DNA of 64,000 nucleotides from Allobosea sp. LC85 (GTDB lineage: Bacteria; Pseudomonadota; Alphaproteobacteria; Rhizobiales; Beijerinckiaceae). Position 1 is the first letter of the stretch; each line of letters opens with the position of its first letter. Below, in pieces: positions 1 through 8,328 of the stretch. The stretch covers positions 1 to 64,000 of the forward strand of contig NZ_JPKG01000024.1 in the NCBI RefSeq assembly GCF_000735605.1. The letters run 5' to 3'. The notes beneath the pieces were generated by a model that did no database searches, had not been told where the DNA came from, and worked only from the letters and a program-made list of their open reading frames with translations. Position numbers and translations under genes: made by a program.

Positions 1-17
1 ATACCAAGTCTCGTTGA

Positions 18-1075
18 TCAGAACCGATAGGCCCAGTCACGGATGCCGATGGACATAATGCGCCATGGCTGGTCGATGAGCTTGTTCCAGGCGTAGCAGC
101 AGTGATCGACGATATCCTCGTAAGATTTGAACACGCGGTTTGAGAGCCAGTTGTCGCGCATGAACTGCCAGACGTTCTCCTGCGGGTTCAACTCCGGGCA
201 TTTCGACGGCAATGGCACGAGCGTGATGTTGGGTGGAACGACCAAGCGGCTCGACAGATGCCAGCCGGCCTGATCGAGCAACAGGATGGCGTGCTTGCCC
301 GGAGCGATCTCTGTTGCAATTTCGGCGAGGTGGAGGTTCATCGCCTCGGTGTTGCACGTCGGCAGGACGAGCGCCGCACCTTTGCCTTCCATCGGACAAA
401 TCGCGCCGAATATATAGGTCGATGCGGTGCGTTGGTCGTGCGGCGCCGATGGGCGCGTGCCGCGTCGGGCCCAGCGCCGCGTGATCTTGTTCTTCTGGCC
501 GATCCGCGCCTCGTCGGCGAACCAGATTTCTATGTCGCTCTGTGCGATGGCCTTGTCTTCGGCGATCTGCGCCACGCGGGCGGGAAATGTTTTTTAAAAT
601 CCTCGATCGCGCCATCGGCCTGCGCATGGTGGCGAGGACGGGCGGTGAGCTTGCGATAGCCCATGGCCCGAAGTTCCCGGCTCAGGGTCTGCTTGGCGAC
701 GGTGACCTTGAACTCCTCGTACAACCACTGGCAGAGATCGATGATCCGCCAACGGACGACGCCGTGGATCGCCGGCGTTGGCCCGCTTTCGATCATCGCA
801 GCCAGGGCCGCCCGGCATGCGCCGTTGAGCCGGGGCGACTGTCCCGGCGCCTTGCGGTCGATGAGACCATCTGGCCCCAGCGCGTTGAACTTCATCACCC
901 AGTCGCGCACGATCTGCAGCGTCACGCCGCCAATCCTGGCCGCCTCCGTCCGCGTCGCCCCGTCATAGATCGCCGCCAAAGCCAAAAGGCGGCGCGCCTG
1001 CGACCCGTCCTTGGACCGCTTGGCCGCAGCCCTCGTCATCTGCCCATCGAAATCAGCCCGAAGCGGAATAGCCAT
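18..1075 (-). CDS. IS630-family DDE transposase made by -1 frameshift
   Basis: It catalyses cut-and-paste transposition of the element. The upstream frame (1075 to 530, 181 residues) carries the winged helix-turn-helix DNA-binding part; its start has a good ribosome site (GGGAGG, 6 bases before ATG). The downstream frame carries the catalytic domain, with acidic residues in IWFADEARIG, ILLLDQAGWH and NPQENVW, the usual DDE pattern. The frames join at a run of six A (590-595 on the minus strand): the downstream frame has a TAA at 596-594, just before the run, so a -1 shift on the run gives a continuous protein of about 350 residues reading KKTFPARVAQIA across the junction. This suggests programmed slippage rather than decay, and all three catalytic acids are intact. 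Confidence 0.85.
590..595 (-). other. Candidate -1 frameshift site (A6 run) in the transposase
   Basis: On the minus strand the zero frame reads TTT AAA AAA CAT. Decoding the second AAA and slipping back one base gives ACA TTT CCC and enters the catalytic frame. IS630 elements commonly use such shifts. Transcriptional slippage on the same run would give the same product. Confidence 0.6.
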
Positions 1076-1164
1076 GGCGAACCTCCCTCGTTCGCCATGT
1101 TGAATCAGGCCGGGGCTGATTTGAGAAGCCGGCCCGAGTCACGATCTCCGGGACTCGGTATAAG

Positions 1165-1223
1165 GCATCGGCCCGAAAAGTGGATTGCGGTTTTCGAGAA
1201 AGCCGATGCAAACACAGAAGGTT
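1165..1223 (+). repeat. Dispersed repeat, copy A (core only)
   Basis: This 59-base core matches the reverse complement of 13282-13340 with one mismatch (A versus G in the TTTTCGRGAAAG segment). The palindromic tail of copy B is degraded here: after AAGGTT the sequence reads AGCTAGATCATCGGG and similarity then stops. The IS630 end touches the other side of the core. Confidence 0.85.
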
Positions 1224-1238
1224 AGCTAGATCATCGGG

Positions 1239-1904
1239 TCAGGCGATCCCCAGTCGCCAGACCGTGCTCTTCTTGATCTCGGCGTCTTCCAGCGAGCGCG
1301 TCACGGGGACCTTATAGGTCGCCAGTTCCTGCAGGCGCTCCCGCGGCAGATAGCTGCGTCCCGGATCGCCGATCAGCACCTCCGCGCCGCGGGCAACCAG
1401 CCCGGAGAGCCAGCCGACCACGCTCTCGGCCATGGCTCGTTCGTAGCAGACGTCGCCGGCGCAGATCAGCTCCCAGCCGTCGTCGCGCCCGATCAGGTCT
1501 TGCAGCGTCGCAGTAACGGAGACACCGTTCGCCTCCGCGTTCAGCACGATCGCCTCGGCAGCGAAGGCATCGATGTCGCAAGCCTGGACATGTGCGGCTC
1601 CTGCTTTTGCCGCCGCGATCGCGACGAGACCGGAGCCGCTGGCAAAATCGAGCACGCGCTTGCCTCGCACGATCCCGGGATGATCGAGAAGATGCCGCGC
1701 CAGCGCCTGCCCTCCCGCCCAGGCGAAGGCCCAGAACGGCGGCGGCAGCCCAATGACCGCAAGCTCGTCCTCGGTCTTCTGCCAGAGCTCGGTCGCCTCT
1801 TCCGCGACATGCAGGCTGATCTCGGACGCATGGGGCACCGGCAGCAGCCGCGTCTGCGCGAGGATGAAGCCGCGCCGGTCAAGCGTGGCGAGAGGCGCGC
1901 TCAC
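1239..1904 (-). CDS. Class I SAM-dependent protein methyltransferase (COG3897 / ETFB-lysine methyltransferase-like)
   Basis: This 221-residue protein is a Rossmann-fold methyltransferase. Motif I is VLDFASGSGLV (about residues 84-94), preceded by WAFAWAGGQALAR (58-70), a signature of the family containing electron-transfer-flavoprotein beta-subunit lysine methyltransferases. A later GDVCYE (150-155) corresponds to the active-site strand-4 motif. The GTG start overlaps the TGA of the upstream glycosyltransferase as GTGA, so translation is probably coupled. The reading frame stays open further upstream, but that part lies inside the glycosyltransferase gene and carries no family signature. The substrate is inferred from family resemblance only. 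Confidence 0.75.
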   Translation of the reverse strand: MSAPLATLDRRGFILAQTRLLPVPHASEISLHVAEEATELWQKTEDELAVIGLPPPFWAFAWAGGQALARHLLDHPGIVRGKRVLDFASGSGLVAIAAAKAGAAHVQACDIDAFAAEAIVLNAEANGVSVTATLQDLIGRDDGWELICAGDVCYERAMAESVVGWLSGLVARGAEVLIGDPGRSYLPRERLQELATYKVPVTRSLEDAEIKKSTVWRLGIA

Positions 1905-3055
1905 GCCGCGACATCCGTCTGGGGCCGGGCCAGCAAGCCGCGATAGAGCGCCTTCACCGCATCCATGACGTCGCGTTCGGTGTGGCCATCGAGCAGGCGG
2001 TTGCGCGCGCTCGCACCCATCCGCTCGACCAGCCCTGGTGCGCCTGCGAGCACCATCAGCGCCCTGGCGAGCGCAGCCGCATCGTCCGGCGGCACCACCA
2101 TGCCGTCCTGCCCATCGCGCACAAAGCTGCGGCAGCCCGACACATCGGTCGTCAGGATGGCGCGCCCGCAGGCCGCCGCCTCGAGGATCGTTCGCGGCAG
2201 CCCCTCGCCGCCGCGCGATGGCAGGCAGCAGAGATGATGCGCCCGCCAGACCCCTTCGATATCGCGCGTCGGGCCGGCCCAGTGGATGCCAGGGCGCGCA
2301 GCCCATTCCTTGAGAGTCGTCTCGGGGATCGCCTTCGGATTGGACGAGTCGGGCGCACCATGGATGGTGAGTTCGACGCGCGCGCCCTGCGCCCTGGCGA
2401 GCTTCACGGCCTCGACGGCGAGGTCGACGCCCTTCGACCAGAGCATGCGGGCGACCAGCGCGACCTTGAGCGGCGGCGCCGGCGGCATCGGCTCCGGCAT
2501 CAGCACGAGCGGATCGACCCCCGCGCCGCCGACGATCGCGACCTTGCCCTTGTTCTGCGGATCGAGCCCCAGCATCACCGGGTCGTCAGGATTCTCGAAC
2601 AGGAAGCGGACGCCGGGTCCGTCTATCGCCTCGCGCAGCCAGGTCCGGGCCGCCAGCCGCGCCAGGGCAGCGAGCTGTCCCTGTCTTGCCCCGAGAAAAC
2701 CGAGCCCGGTCAGCGCATAGACGCGTCGCTCGATCCCGGCGAGCCTGCCGGCGAGGCCTGCCAGCGCGATCGGCTTCAGCGCGATGCAGTGCAGGATATC
2801 GGGCCGTTCGGCCGTGATCAGACGCTTAAGCGTCTGGACCTGGCGCAACAGCGCCAGCGGCGAGAGGCTGCCCCGTTCCGCTTCGAGCGCAATCAGCCGG
2901 GCGCCCGTCGCCTCGATGACGCGGCGATGCTGGCGCTCGCGCGCAATCACGACGACATCCAGATCAAGCTCGCGCGCAGCCCGCGCCATCGGCAGGAAAT
3001 GGGAGGCGAAGAACCAGTCTTCCGTGACGACGAAGAGGAGTTTGGGGCGGTGCAT
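1901..3055 (-). CDS. Glycosyltransferase family 4 (GT-B fold)
   Basis: At 384 residues it has the length of a GT4 enzyme, transferring a sugar from a nucleotide donor to a glycan or lipid acceptor. The N-terminal Rossmann half begins KLLFVVTEDWFFASHFLPMA, typical of the GT4 donor/acceptor half seen in exopolysaccharide enzymes. The C-terminal half has LVARMLWSKGVDL and the EX7E-type segment SRGGEGLPRTILEAAACG, which binds the nucleotide sugar. The ATG at 3055 is preferred to an in-frame start 39 bases upstream because the protein then begins directly with the first beta strand. It is transcribed into the methyltransferase gene with a 4-base overlap. No other polysaccharide genes are nearby, so the product glycan is unknown. 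Confidence 0.82.
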   Translation of the reverse strand: MHRPKLLFVVTEDWFFASHFLPMARAARELDLDVVVIARERQHRRVIEATGARLIALEAERGSLSPLALLRQVQTLKRLITAERPDILHCIALKPIALAGLAGRLAGIERRVYALTGLGFLGARQGQLAALARLAARTWLREAIDGPGVRFLFENPDDPVMLGLDPQNKGKVAIVGGAGVDPLVLMPEPMPPAPPLKVALVARMLWSKGVDLAVEAVKLARAQGARVELTIHGAPDSSNPKAIPETTLKEWAARPGIHWAGPTRDIEGVWRAHHLCCLPSRGGEGLPRTILEAAACGRAILTTDVSGCRSFVRDGQDGMVVPPDDAAALARALMVLAGAPGLVERMGASARNRLLDGHTERDVMDAVKALYRGLLARPQTDVAA

Positions 3056-3167
3056 GGTGGCCGGACATGAGGCTGAAGCGAGCGAGAAGGTCAAGCCGTC
3101 AGCCTGTCAGGGGCCGTGCCGCAGACTTGTCCGGCCACGAGCCATGCAAGGCCGAACCCTCCATAGC

Positions 3168-4382
3168 TCAGCTATGTCCCGGTTCCCTCAGGGTTGGCAG
3201 GAACCAGGCGAGCAGGCCTATTGCCGGCAGGAACGAGCAGATCCGATAAATCGTCTCGATTCCGAGTTGGTCGGCGAATTCGCCGAGCAGGGCCGCCGCA
3301 ATGCCACCGAGTCCGAAGGACAGCCCGTAGAAGAAGCCCCCGACCAGGCCGATGCGGCCTGGCAACAGCTCCATCGCATAGATCAGGATGGCGGCAAAGG
3401 CGCTCGACATGATCAGGTTGATGATGACGGTCAGGACGCCCGTCCAGAAGAGGTCGGTATAGGGCAGCGCGAGCGTGAAGGGCAGCGCTCCCAGGATCGA
3501 GAACCAGATGATCTTGTTGCGCCCGATCCTGTCGCCGAGCATGCCGCCGAACAGGGCGCCGGCCGCCGAGGATCCCAGGAACAGGAACAGCATGACCTGG
3601 GAGGTCTGGACGGAAACGCCGAATTTCCCGATCAGGTAGAACGTGTAGAACGAGCTGAAGCTCGCGCTGTATGCATTCTTCGAGAACAGCAGGATAATCA
3701 GGATTGCGACGGCCGGAGCAACGCTCGCCAGAGGCGGTGCCGGAATCGCGGTCGGGACGGCGGCACCCGCGACTTTGCCGTGCACCTGCCGCATTCCGAC
3801 GAGTGCGGACTGCCCTGCGGTCCAGATCATCAGCACCATGGCAATCAGCGCCGCCGCCGAGAACCATGCCAGGCTGCCCTGGCCGTTAGGCACGATGATG
3901 AAGGCTGCCAGCAAGGGCCCAAGCGCCCCGCCGGTCTGACCGCCGACCTGGAAGATCCCTTGTGCCAACCCATGCTGCCCGCCGGACGCATTGCGCGCCA
4001 TCCGCGTTGCTTCGGGATGGAAGATCGAAGAACCGATGCCGACGCAGGCTGCCCCCAGCAACAGCAGCGGGTAGCTGCTGGCAAAGGCCAGCCCGACGAG
4101 GCCGAACAGGGAAAACCCCATGCCGACGACCATCGAATACGGCATCGGTTTCTTGTCGGTGTAGAAACCGACCAGCGGCTGCAGCAGCGAGGCCGAGACC
4201 TGAAATGTCAGGGTGATCAGCCCGATCTGTCCAAAGTCGAGCGCATAGGCGGTTTTGATGATCGGATAGATCGCCGGAATCAGCGACTGAATCAGGTCGT
4301 TGAGCAGGTGCGTGACGCTGAGCGCGATCAGCACCGGCATTGTTGCGCGACGGGCGACCCCGACCGGCGTAGTCACGTTCAT
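3168..4382 (-). CDS. MFS transporter, fosmidomycin-resistance (Fsr) type
   Basis: This 404-residue inner-membrane protein has twelve predicted membrane segments. The N-terminal stretch (HLLNDLIQSLIPAIYPIIK) and FHPEATRMARNASGG are characteristic of the Fsr subfamily of drug/proton antiporters. Fsr exports fosmidomycin in Escherichia coli; natural substrates in alphaproteobacteria are unknown. No clear ribosome site precedes the ATG at 4382, and a second in-frame ATG lies at 4340. The gene stands alone: 112 bases separate it from the glycosyltransferase start downstream and about 200 from the next upstream gene. Confidence 0.82.
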   Translation of the reverse strand: MNVTTPVGVARRATMPVLIALSVTHLLNDLIQSLIPAIYPIIKTAYALDFGQIGLITLTFQVSASLLQPLVGFYTDKKPMPYSMVVGMGFSLFGLVGLAFASSYPLLLLGAACVGIGSSIFHPEATRMARNASGGQHGLAQGIFQVGGQTGGALGPLLAAFIIVPNGQGSLAWFSAAALIAMVLMIWTAGQSALVGMRQVHGKVAGAAVPTAIPAPPLASVAPAVAILIILLFSKNAYSASFSSFYTFYLIGKFGVSVQTSQVMLFLFLGSSAAGALFGGMLGDRIGRNKIIWFSILGALPFTLALPYTDLFWTGVLTVIINLIMSSAFAAILIYAMELLPGRIGLVGGFFYGLSFGLGGIAAALLGEFADQLGIETIYRICSFLPAIGLLAWFLPTLREPGHS

Positions 4383-4586
4383 GAGCTATGACTTATGTCT
4401 CGGCTAACCAGTCAGTCGCTCACTAAAGCAAGCCGAGAGGCCGGACAATTTCATTGCCATGCTCTGCAAGCGATGCTGCGCGTCGCCCAGCGCGGATACT
4501 TCTGGACCAGTTGCTGCTGTACGCACAAACGGGTCCGGCCCTCCGGAGGCACCGGAGAGCCGGATTGCAGGAACCCACGCGCTGGC

Positions 4587-4886
4587 TCAGTAGAGGCTGC
4601 AGACCCGGCGATGGCCGACGACTTCGCCGAAGCGGTTGATGCGTTCGACCAGCTCGCAGCGGCGCACGGGAGCATCCTCCTCGTAGACAGGTTCGGCATA
4701 GGAACGACCAGCTGACGCGGCGAGCAATCCACCGACGGCCAGCGCTCCGACGATGCCGGCACCGACACCCCAGTGCGGGCCGCGATAGCGCGGGCGGGCT
4801 TCGGCTCCACCGGCGCTGGCGAGGATCGCGGTGCCAAGCGTCAGGGCGGCGAGGGTGGCGGTCATGCTCTTCGTGAACTTGGTCAT
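4587..4886 (-). CDS. Small secreted glycine-rich protein of unknown function
   Basis: The protein has 99 residues. A signal peptide occupies about residues 1-29 (cleavage near GGAEA/RP), followed by a short basic segment, a glycine-zipper stretch VGAGIVGALAVGGLLA (about 39-54), and an acidic tail with two cysteines (RRCELVER and RRVCSLY) that could form a disulfide. The ATG at 4886 is chosen because it puts the charged N-terminus directly before the hydrophobic signal core. I do not recognise a named family. The glycine stretch resembles one in the subtilase encoded just upstream. Confidence 0.6.
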   Translation of the reverse strand: MTKFTKSMTATLAALTLGTAILASAGGAEARPRYRGPHWGVGAGIVGALAVGGLLAASAGRSYAEPVYEEDAPVRRCELVERINRFGEVVGHRRVCSLY

Positions 4887-4987
4887 CGTCCTGTCTCCTG
4901 CCGTTCGAACGGGAGCGAACCATTCGCCCTCCATGACCATTAGTCGCGGCGGGCGCGCAGAAGGTTCAAAGCAGCACTGAATTTCTT

Positions 4988-6766
4988 TCAGGGGCGAGCC
5001 GTCGACACCGGCAGGGCGCGCGACAGGGCCGCCGATCCATCGACCCGGCCCGCTCCGAAGACAGGGTCCTTGCCCCTGCTCCCGAGATCGACGGCGCTTT
5101 CGCTCAGGAGCCTGCGCACATCATCGAGGCCGAGCTCCGGTCGCTTTTCGAGCAGCAGCGCCACGAGGCCGGAGACATGTGCCGCTGCGATCGAGGTGCC
5201 TGACGAGAAGGCGTAGCGCCCCTGTGGCTCGGCTGCGAGCACATCGACTCCCGGTGCGGCGATTGCGATGTAATCACCACGATTGGCGCCGGAGAACGGC
5301 TTGTCGTCCGCATCGGTCGCGGTGACCGCAATGACATTCGGATCGGCGCCGGGATAGAGCGGCGCTGCCTTTGCTCCGCCATTCCCCGCAGCCGCGACCG
5401 CGACCATGCCCTTGGCCTTGGCCCCTGCTAGCGAACGTGACAGCAGCCGGTCCTGCGGGCCGGCAAAACTCAGATTGAGAACGCGGGCGCCCTCGCCCGC
5501 CGCCCAGTCGAGCGCCGCCAGGATATGGAAGGTCGTGCCATTGGCGGGCCCGGCCGTCGCCGACCCCGAGAAGGCGCGCGCCGCCAGAAGCCGCGCACCT
5601 GGAGCAACCCCCTGCAACTGCGCCTGTGCCAGGATCGCCGCCGCCATCGCGGTGCCGTGCGCATCAGGTTGAACGTCGCCGCCGAGCGCATCGAATGAGC
5701 CGGCAAGGACACCCTGCAGCTCCGGATGGGTCGTATCGGCGCCGGAATCGATCACGGCCACGCGGATCGCCGCGCCGCGCGCGATCTTGTGCAGATCGTC
5801 GAGATGCAGCTTCTCGACCACATATTGCGGCTGCAGCTCGCGCTTCGGCGCAATCGAGACAAGTGGCGGGATCGGGGGAAGGTCGGGGATGATGATCGGT
5901 ATTTCGACGGCGTCAGGCTTGCTTGCTGGCGGTGCCGGCGCGACATCCGCGCTCGCTGGTTGGGCGGCGCCCTTCGGCTCATCCTGCTGCAAAGCATAGA
6001 GATAGTTCGGCTGGGCACTGGCGACGCGCGGATCGCCCGCCATCTGGGCCAGCACGCTTCTGGCGCTGCGGCCGCCCTCGAGACGCGCACGGATGATGAT
6101 GATGCCGGCAAGCTCGAAGCGTCGGCTGGCAATCTGTGTCGCGCGATAGCGGCGAAGCACCGCGTCGGCCTGCGCACTCGGCGCAAGCTCGAACAGGATC
6201 TCCTCATTGACCAACCGTCGCTCGGTGGCTGGCGGCACGATCACATTGGGCTGGCGCGGGGCCGGCCGAGCAGCCCGGATCGGCGGCGGAGCGACGGGAG
6301 GAGCGGCACGGCGCGTCCGGGGCGGCGCAACCTCTCGGACCGGCGGCGGGCGCCGCGGCCGGCGCAACACCGGCTCCTCGTCCTCAAAGTCCTCGATGAT
6401 GACCGGCCGGCGGCTCGCCTGATCCAGGATCAGGCCACCAATGATGCCGGCGCCTACGCCGACCGCCGCAGGCCCCCAGCCACCCCCGCCCGGATAGCGT
6501 CCGGGATAGCGCGGCGGGCGGGTCGGAACGCCATCAGGACGCCCGACGGGCGGGCGCGTCGCGGGTATCCTCTGGACGCTCGGCGCCTGTCTTTGAAAGC
6601 CGGGAGTGACGCTCTGTCCGCGACCGCCAAACTCCTGGGCCGAAACCGGCAAGCTGAACAGCATTGCAAGCCCGACACCACCAACGAATAGAGCGAGATG
6701 TCGCCGCGGCTCGTTGCTGTGGCGGGGCACGACACTCCCCCGTTTTTCCGGCTGAAAGACTACCAT
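4988..6766 (-). CDS. Secreted S8 (subtilisin-like) serine protease
   Basis: The protein has 592 residues. A signal peptide (hydrophobic core FVGGVGLAMLFSLPVSA) is followed by a proline/arginine-rich low-complexity region with a glycine-zipper (VGVGAGIIGGLIL), an inhibitor-like propeptide (about 190-280) and the peptidase S8 domain. The catalytic triad is visible: Asp340 in AVIDSGAD, His370 in DAHGTA and Ser525 in SSGTSIAAAH. A GTG 15 bases upstream is also in frame, but GGAGG lies 8 bases before the ATG at 6766, which I prefer. It follows the anti-sigma gene by 22 bases, so sigma factor, anti-sigma and protease probably form one operon. Its substrate is unknown; action in the periplasm or outside the cell is inferred. 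Confidence 0.85.
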   Translation of the reverse strand: MVVFQPEKRGSVVPRHSNEPRRHLALFVGGVGLAMLFSLPVSAQEFGGRGQSVTPGFQRQAPSVQRIPATRPPVGRPDGVPTRPPRYPGRYPGGGGWGPAAVGVGAGIIGGLILDQASRRPVIIEDFEDEEPVLRRPRRPPPVREVAPPRTRRAAPPVAPPPIRAARPAPRQPNVIVPPATERRLVNEEILFELAPSAQADAVLRRYRATQIASRRFELAGIIIIRARLEGGRSARSVLAQMAGDPRVASAQPNYLYALQQDEPKGAAQPASADVAPAPPASKPDAVEIPIIIPDLPPIPPLVSIAPKRELQPQYVVEKLHLDDLHKIARGAAIRVAVIDSGADTTHPELQGVLAGSFDALGGDVQPDAHGTAMAAAILAQAQLQGVAPGARLLAARAFSGSATAGPANGTTFHILAALDWAAGEGARVLNLSFAGPQDRLLSRSLAGAKAKGMVAVAAAGNGGAKAAPLYPGADPNVIAVTATDADDKPFSGANRGDYIAIAAPGVDVLAAEPQGRYAFSSGTSIAAAHVSGLVALLLEKRPELGLDDVRRLLSESAVDLGSRGKDPVFGAGRVDGSAALSRALPVSTARP

Positions 6767-6788
6767 GATCGCGCCCTCCACGCGTTCG

Positions 6789-7472
6789 TCACGGCGCCGG
6801 CGCGACGAAGCTGATGATCGCCGCTTCCGCCTTCATCCGCGCGGCGATGGCGTCGACCTGCGCCGACGTCAGCTTTGCGTCGCCGACGCGCACCTTGAAG
6901 AAGCCATTGGCGCGCGGACCGTCGACCACCGACGCCTCGTAGCGCTTGAAGAATGCGGCGATGTCGGTGGCCTTTGCGTCCGGCGCGAAGCTGAGCAGGA
7001 CATAGCGCTCCGAGGACGACGTCCCCGGCGCCGAGGCGGTCTGGAAGCCAGCCCCGCCACCGCGCAAGGCGAGGCCAGTCAGCGTAACGCCCTGAATCGC
7101 AATCAATGCCAGTGCCGCTGCGCTGGCATAGGCAAGCCTACGCGGCGGCTGTGCCGCCAGCCATTGGCCGAGCCAGCTCAGGAAGCCGCCGCGGGCCCGC
7201 GCCAGCAGCGGCGCCTGCTGCGGCTCGGCTTCGATGCCAGCCATCAGGCGGTCGAGCGCGCGTGGCGAAGGGGCGCCCAGGCTCTCGTTGAGCAGGATCG
7301 TCTCCGCCATGTCCTCGCGGATGATATCGAGCCGCGCCGCAAGTTCGGGATCGGTCGCCAGCGCCCCCTCGACGCGCGCCTTGTCGGCAGCCGAGATGCG
7401 GTCATTGGCGTAGAAGGGCAGCAGCTCTTCGAGCTCGCTGCGCCTCGGATCGGTCGCGATGCTGTCAGTCAT
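6789..7472 (-). CDS. Membrane-anchored anti-sigma factor
   Basis: This 227-residue protein begins with an acidic helical region (SELEELLPFYANDRISAADKA) typical of anti-sigma N-terminal domains that bind an ECF sigma factor. One membrane helix follows (about 112-135, LAYASAAALALIAIQGVTL), then a periplasmic domain of about 90 residues. The zinc-binding HX3CX2C signature is absent, so this is a zinc-free type. It lies 45 bases downstream of the sigma gene, the standard arrangement for a cognate pair. Confidence 0.8.
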   Translation of the reverse strand: MTDSIATDPRRSELEELLPFYANDRISAADKARVEGALATDPELAARLDIIREDMAETILLNESLGAPSPRALDRLMAGIEAEPQQAPLLARARGGFLSWLGQWLAAQPPRRLAYASAAALALIAIQGVTLTGLALRGGGAGFQTASAPGTSSSERYVLLSFAPDAKATDIAAFFKRYEASVVDGPRANGFFKVRVGDAKLTSAQVDAIAARMKAEAAIISFVAPAP

Positions 7473-7517
7473 GGCGCGCCTCCCGATTGGGCGGATCGAA
7501 CCGGCCTACGAAAACTC

Positions 7518-8078
7518 TCATGGCCAGCCCCGATCGATGCCGGCCGCCTTGAGCAGTTCGCCCAGCTTCTTGCGCGCATGGAAGAGCCGCGTCTTGACGG
7601 TGTTCTCGGGGATGCCAACGATCCGCGCCACCTCCTCCACGGAGGTCTCGTGATAATAGACGAGATCGATGACCTCGCGGTGTTCGAGGCTGAGTTTCCC
7701 GAGGCAGGCCCTGATGGCGAGACCCTTGTCCTGCTTCTGCAGCACGATTTCAGGATCGTCGGCCTCGTCCTCGATGGTTTCCGCAAATTCGTCGTCGAGG
7801 CCAGCCTCGCGCCGCTTGCGCAGCAGCGAATAGGCCTTGTTGCGAGTGATGGCGAGGAGCCAGGTCGTGACGCTGGCGCGCGCCTCGAACCGGTCCGCCT
7901 GCCGCCAGAGATCCATGAAGACGTCACTGATCACATCCTCCGCAACCGTCTCGTCGCGCACGAGCCGCAGCGCGAAACGATAGACATGCACCTGGTGCCG
8001 CGAGAACAGCACCTTCATGGCGAGCCGGTCGCCCGAGGCGATCCGCTTGACGAGGTCTTCGTCGGGTTCGGTATGCAT
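7518..8078 (-). CDS. ECF-family RNA polymerase sigma factor
   Basis: This 186-residue protein has both ECF regions. Region 2 covers about residues 20-90 (DVFMDLWRQADRF is the -10-binding helix area). Region 4 covers about 120-175, with a helix-turn-helix in VARIVGIPENTVKTRLFHARK. An in-frame upstream extension to 8342 would add 88 residues of non-homologous sequence, so I use the ATG at 8078. It is first in an operon with the anti-sigma factor and the S8 protease, and it diverges from the gamma-glutamyltransferase gene across about 250 bases that must contain both promoters. Autoregulation is typical of the family, but I could not identify its promoter by eye. Confidence 0.88.
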   Translation of the reverse strand: MHTEPDEDLVKRIASGDRLAMKVLFSRHQVHVYRFALRLVRDETVAEDVISDVFMDLWRQADRFEARASVTTWLLAITRNKAYSLLRKRREAGLDDEFAETIEDEADDPEIVLQKQDKGLAIRACLGKLSLEHREVIDLVYYHETSVEEVARIVGIPENTVKTRLFHARKKLGELLKAAGIDRGWP

Positions 8079-8328
8079 CGCTCGAGGCCCTGCATGCCGG
8101 CTCGCAGGTTTGTCGCTGCAAGTGCGGCGGAGGTTCAATCCATTCCCGAGATTAATGCCTTGCACGCATTGCGCCAGCCATTTGCTGCGACAACCTGAAC
8201 GTGAGGTCCAGCGCCCGGCGCTGCGACCGCCCCCGAGCCGGCCGCAGGGCGGGCCTGCTTTGCCAGCCTTCCGCCACATCCGGGAATCGTGGAAGCATGG
8301 CGCAACTGAACAAGGGGGAGTTGGGTCC

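Larger units (their letters stand above)
1..1161 (-). mobile_element. IS630-family insertion sequence
   Basis: The element is bounded by imperfect terminal inverted repeats: bases 1-19 begin ATACCAAGTCTCG, and the reverse complement of 1143-1161 begins ATACCGAGTCCCG, with 15 of 19 positions matching. It holds one transposase gene split over two frames. TA dinucleotides lie at the right boundary, as expected of a family that targets and duplicates TA. The right end abuts the first copy of a dispersed repeat (1165-1223). The left flank is outside the window, so the target duplication cannot be confirmed. Confidence 0.85.

Noticed and set aside
1905..2306. N-terminal extension of the methyltransferase frame
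   Set aside because: It lies inside the glycosyltransferase gene in another frame; the GTGA junction at 1901-1904 is a better start.
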